DNA of 64,000 nt from UBA11400 sp964550435. GTDB lineage: Bacteria > Bacteroidota > Rhodothermia > Balneolales > HLUCCA01. The stretch spans positions 1-64,000 of the forward strand of contig CAZJZI010000004.1 of the NCBI GenBank assembly GCA_964550435.1, in the 5' to 3' direction. The notes beneath the pieces are model-generated. The model did not search any database. It was given only the letters and a program-made list of their open reading frames with translations, and was not told where the DNA came from. Positions 61,140 through 64,000 of the stretch are shown in pieces. Position 1 is the first letter of the stretch; each line of letters begins with the position of its first letter. A program made the position numbers and the translations under genes.

Positions 61140-62830
61140 AGGTCCATGGTCTGATTGTAGTTCATCAACTCTTGAAATGCCAGCGTATCTATGATTATGG
61201 TTGATTCTTCTCTTAATCGATTTAGAAGGGTAAACTCGTTGTATATGGGTTTGAGTTTCTCCTCGATTTCGGAAGTGACTTCCTGAATAGATTGTGATCT
61301 AAATTCTCGTGAAATTACCTGCATTACAAACCAACCTGATTCAGTCCCAACAATATGTGGAAAACCAATTTCGGCTCTTAAAAGGTGTGACTGAAGTTCA
61401 GATACACGAATAGATGTCTCGTTTTCACTCATGAAACAGGCCAATTTGCTGTTTTCGATATTAATTTCACCTGACAGTAACTGTTGTTGAAGGTTTCGAG
61501 CTTTAGCAAGACCATCTACTTCAATCAGAAAGTAGTCCAATTTTTCCAATCTCTGAGAATCATAACCAAAAGCTGTATAAGCATCCTGAATATCTTCAGG
61601 CCTGATTTCTGATGGAGTGGCTAGCGATAGTGAATCACGGAGACGTGATGCCAAAAACAGATTTTCAGCAACCTGAGCGTTGAATTTCACAAAAGGGTCA
61701 CGATCATAACCTTTTGCTATCGATTCTTTAGCAAACGTATTCCACATCAGGGCACGACCAAGTGATGCATCAAAACGAGTTCTGATTTCCTCTAAGGGGA
61801 GTGAATCGATCCAATTCAAGTAATCCTGGACCCGAAATACATTCGTTTCACCATCCTTCGTAAAAGTAACGAGCGGTGCTTGTAAGTCAAGATTATTCTG
61901 GTCTTGAATGAAGTCAGTTGGTACTGGACGTTCAAGTTCTTTAGGATCTACTTGTTGAGGTAATCTCTGATATAAATATCGTTGAAGTGTGTAGACATTT
62001 TCAAGCACAGGTGTTGGATTGAGTCCAGACATATACGCCCTAATAAAAGAGTCTGCACCCATCTGGAAATCTCGCTGATGGAGCATAAAACGAATCGACT
62101 CAGAACGTTGTTCAAACTCGGTTTCTGTGATAATCGGATTCAATTTCCAGTTATCAACGTATAGAATTACAAACCCTTGGCGGGTTCTAACAGGACGTGA
62201 GTATTCTCCTGCATCGAGACTGTAAGCTGTTTCGGCAAAAACATCATCTACTCCGAAGTAGCTGATTTCTCCAACGAATCCCGCTAAACTATCATACGAT
62301 GTTGTTGCATAGAGTTCATTGGCTAGATCGATAAATGACTCTCCGCCTTCCAATCTTTGAAAGTATGCATCAGCGGAGGATTCATCAGGAAAATACAATT
62401 GCCTGACGTAAGGTTTTTGTTTAGACCTGTAGAATGCGAAGCGAACCCTATTTTCATCGGGTTGATCTAATTGCGATAGAAATTCATACTTAACAAAAAC
62501 GTTCCGAAGGGTCCTATTCTTCGTTCTCTCGGTGTAGATAGTCGTCAATGAATCACTCAGGCCCAGACGCTTTGCTTCCTGAGCTAGTAGATATTCATCA
62601 ATAAGTTGGTTTAGGTGGAAATAGCGCCTCTTCTCAGAATCTGAGTACCCTGTTCGGGTGAGCATATTTATATACGTTTCTTCAAACGCTTCGGCGAATA
62701 TCGTATCGTTGTTAACAACTGCAAGTACGGCACCCGGTTCGAAATCGAAAGGTAGATCTTCCTTTTTCGAACAACTTACCAACATAATACATGTCAGGGT
62801 TATGACGAGATATCCATTCAGAAAACGCAT
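61136..62830 (-). CDS. SurA/PpiC-like peptidyl-prolyl isomerase lipoprotein
   Basis: A 564-residue lipoprotein (lipobox LVSC, Cys at about residue 20) with parvulin-type layout. The N-terminal helical chaperone region is FEETYINMLTRTGYSDSEKR and LIDEYLLAQEAKRLGLSDSL. The PPIase domain at about 130-225 holds VRQLYFPDESSADAYFQRLE, ESFIDLANELYATTSYDSLA, FVGEISYFGVDDVFAETAYS and PVRTRQGFVILYVDNW. A second, degenerate parvulin-like region follows at about 420-510 (SGWFVMQVISREF). It likely folds outer-membrane or exported proteins. It abuts the PorV-like gene with no gap and overlaps the GH16 gene (ATGA). Confidence 0.88.
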   Translation of the reverse strand: MRFLNGYLVITLTCIMLVSCSKKEDLPFDFEPGAVLAVVNNDTIFAEAFEETYINMLTRTGYSDSEKRRYFHLNQLIDEYLLAQEAKRLGLSDSLTTIYTERTKNRTLRNVFVKYEFLSQLDQPDENRVRFAFYRSKQKPYVRQLYFPDESSADAYFQRLEGGESFIDLANELYATTSYDSLAGFVGEISYFGVDDVFAETAYSLDAGEYSRPVRTRQGFVILYVDNWKLNPIITETEFEQRSESIRFMLHQRDFQMGADSFIRAYMSGLNPTPVLENVYTLQRYLYQRLPQQVDPKELERPVPTDFIQDQNNLDLQAPLVTFTKDGETNVFRVQDYLNWIDSLPLEEIRTRFDASLGRALMWNTFAKESIAKGYDRDPFVKFNAQVAENLFLASRLRDSLSLATPSEIRPEDIQDAYTAFGYDSQRLEKLDYFLIEVDGLAKARNLQQQLLSGEINIENSKLACFMSENETSIRVSELQSHLLRAEIGFPHIVGTESGWFVMQVISREFRSQSIQEVTSEIEEKLKPIYNEFTLLNRLREESTIIIDTLAFQELMNYNQTMDL

Positions 62831-63913
62831 CTAGAAATATATTCGCAGGTCAATCATTGAGGTGTCGCCGAGTCTGTCAAATGGAACATACGCATAATCG
62901 ACACCAAAAATAATTCCAGACACTTTAGTTTGAAGACCAACACCGAATGTCCAGTGACTATCAACTTGATCAAAATCAAATTTTGAGTCTAATGGAAAGT
63001 CTTTATACCCGATCCTAGGTGTTATCCGAGTAGTTTTTGTTTTTAAAACCACTTGACTTCCAAAATCTGCGTTCAGATACTGATCGTTTGTCTGATGCGA
63101 TTCACCTGTAACATACCAATCCAGGTACTCTGTAGTTACTAGTGGAATCAAAACTCCAAATTTAAACTGAATGGGTATATCCCACTTATCCATGCGGTAG
63201 GCAGCCTCAACATTGTCGTTTCCACCGAAAATATCCGGATACGGTTGAGCTATAAAATTAGCGTTCAGCCCATCTAGCTGCATTTTTCCTCCAAAGTTCA
63301 TTAAGGATGCTCCCATCCGCATCCCATTCAGGTATGGAGTAATAAGTGTAAAGCCGATATCTACCGCAATTGTACTAGATCGCATGTCATAGATCGATTG
63401 CTGGATGTATTTAACTGTACCGCCTAAGTGAAAGGTACTGGTAATAGGAGATGCAAAACTAACTCCTACGGCTAAATCATAGGCTCCAAAAGTCAAGCCA
63501 TTACCTTCGGGCTGTTCAACTGTTCGAATATCCATCTGTCCGTAATCCATATATATGGCATGCAGACCGATTACACGATCATATTTCGACACAGGCAAGG
63601 TTAGACTTAGTGCATTATATTGTATTCCAGCAAACCATTGTTTGTTGTTAAACATAACACTACCAAGCGGATCGGTTTCTTCGAATCTTATTGAGATCCC
63701 CGAGGGATTCCAAAACAACGCATCTGGTCCGGTTGCCATAGCTGTGTATGCATGTCCCAAACCAGTAGCTCTCGCCCCGGTTCCCATTGTAAGAAATGTG
63801 GCAGCAGTAGTTCCAACTTTACTCTGTGCAAAAACCGTTGGTATTGAAGTCGATGAGAATATCAGACAGAACAATATCCAGGTTCCAAAATGACGCAAAC
63901 GTATCTGTTTCAT
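62831..63913 (-). CDS. PorV/PorQ-family outer-membrane beta-barrel protein
   Basis: A 360-residue barrel. The signal peptide is GTWILFCLIFSSTSIPTVFA, then the family N-terminus AQSKVGTTAATFLTMGTGAR followed by ATGLGHAYTAMATGPDALFW and NPSGI, diagnostic of the PorV/UPF0164 group. The protein ends DTSMIDLRIYF with a terminal aromatic. PorV ferries T9SS cargo from translocon to attachment complex, and the T9SS-tailed GH16 in the same operon fits that role. ATG 63913 is the best start; 29 codons upstream belong to the end of the preceding gene's frame region. Confidence 0.9.
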   Translation of the reverse strand: MKQIRLRHFGTWILFCLIFSSTSIPTVFAQSKVGTTAATFLTMGTGARATGLGHAYTAMATGPDALFWNPSGISIRFEETDPLGSVMFNNKQWFAGIQYNALSLTLPVSKYDRVIGLHAIYMDYGQMDIRTVEQPEGNGLTFGAYDLAVGVSFASPITSTFHLGGTVKYIQQSIYDMRSSTIAVDIGFTLITPYLNGMRMGASLMNFGGKMQLDGLNANFIAQPYPDIFGGNDNVEAAYRMDKWDIPIQFKFGVLIPLVTTEYLDWYVTGESHQTNDQYLNADFGSQVVLKTKTTRITPRIGYKDFPLDSKFDFDQVDSHWTFGVGLQTKVSGIIFGVDYAYVPFDRLGDTSMIDLRIYF

Positions 63914-63917
63914 AGTG

Positions 63918-64000
63918 TTATTTGATGAGAGCGAATTTTCCTGTTTTGTTCCCGATACCCGGTGCTTCAACATGGTATATGTACACACCATAAGCAACAT
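63918..64000 (-). CDS. C-terminal end of a FlgD-like/T9SS-type protein (truncated by window edge)
   Basis: The minus-strand frame ending in TAA at 63918-63920 reads VAYGVYIYHVEAPGIGNKTG then KFALIK. The GVYIYHV...KTGKFALIK pattern is the usual C-terminus of FlgD-Ig-like or sorting-type domains in this group. Its stop is 4 bp before the PorV-like ATG, so it is the first visible member of that operon. Only 26 residues are in the window, and the identity of the main protein is unknown. Confidence 0.75.
   Translation of the reverse strand, partial: VAYGVYIYHVEAPGIGNKTGKFALIK

Overview
The window is 64 kb of ordinary, densely packed chromosome from a Gram-negative bacterium of the Bacteroidota/Balneolota-Rhodothermota assemblage. 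The evidence is the family content: GldC, DUF3078, DUF2851, DUF4199, carboxypeptidase-regulatory-domain TonB receptors with a DUF4249-like lipoprotein partner, a PorV-like protein, a cargo protein with a type IX secretion (T9SS) C-terminal sorting domain, a K+-dependent membrane pyrophosphatase, a Tgt without the usual zinc cysteines, mostly weak Shine-Dalgarno sequences, and one good TTTG/TAnnTTTG-type promoter. A bacterial AP2-like protein also suggests Balneolota, but the exact genus cannot be read from the sequence. I see no prophage, transposase, CRISPR array or rRNA operon.

Layout. 1-4.4 kb: 3' end of glyS, an AP2-like DNA-binding protein behind two copies of a palindrome, rluD-like, an unusual nth-like gene, a four-helix-bundle (23S rRNA intervening-sequence type) gene bracketed by inverted 8-bp repeat arrays, and gldC. 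4.4-10.5 kb: a secreted lamin-tail/FlgD-like protein behind a hairpin-rich leader, murI, a 7-bp repeat array, a PhoH/PIN ATPase gene broken by a deletion and frameshift, and a TrmH-type methyltransferase whose tail is encoded by repeat DNA. 10.7-19.5 kb: an outer-membrane barrel, ALDH7-type dehydrogenase, a PLP decarboxylase with DUF3078 partner, a PyrR-like phosphoribosyltransferase, YtxH and DUF2851 proteins. 19.5-24.1 kb: tRNA-Gln, prs, rplY (L25/Ctc), pth, hppA. 24.2-31.7 kb: two TonB-dependent receptors, a lipoprotein, rnhA and pyrF.

31.8-45.5 kb, all on the minus strand: a hypothetical protein, tsaD, dnaK preceded by hsp20 (with a candidate sigma-54 promoter and upstream palindrome), aroA, a 1000-residue TPR protein, CBS-ACT protein, hflX and a BatA-type membrane pair. 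45.7-48.3 kb: a lone plus-strand lipoprotein. 48.4-58.0 kb, minus strand: a long, tightly packed cluster for envelope lipid, cofactor and wall-peptide metabolism (polyprenyl sugar transferase, GT2, accA, YbgC thioesterase, nadC, small membrane proteins, CPBP protease, cdsA, dipeptide epimerase, TIGR01777 oxidoreductase). 58.1-64 kb: tgt, then a minus-strand operon of a truncated FlgD-like protein, PorV-like protein, SurA/PpiC-like lipoprotein and a GH16 glucanase with a T9SS tail.

The most interesting features are regulatory or structural rather than a new gene system: the AP2-like gene and its paired palindromes, the hsp20-dnaK promoter architecture, a 20-bp palindrome on the predicted start site of a TonB receptor, the families of short-period intergenic repeats that invade gene ends, and the broken PhoH gene.
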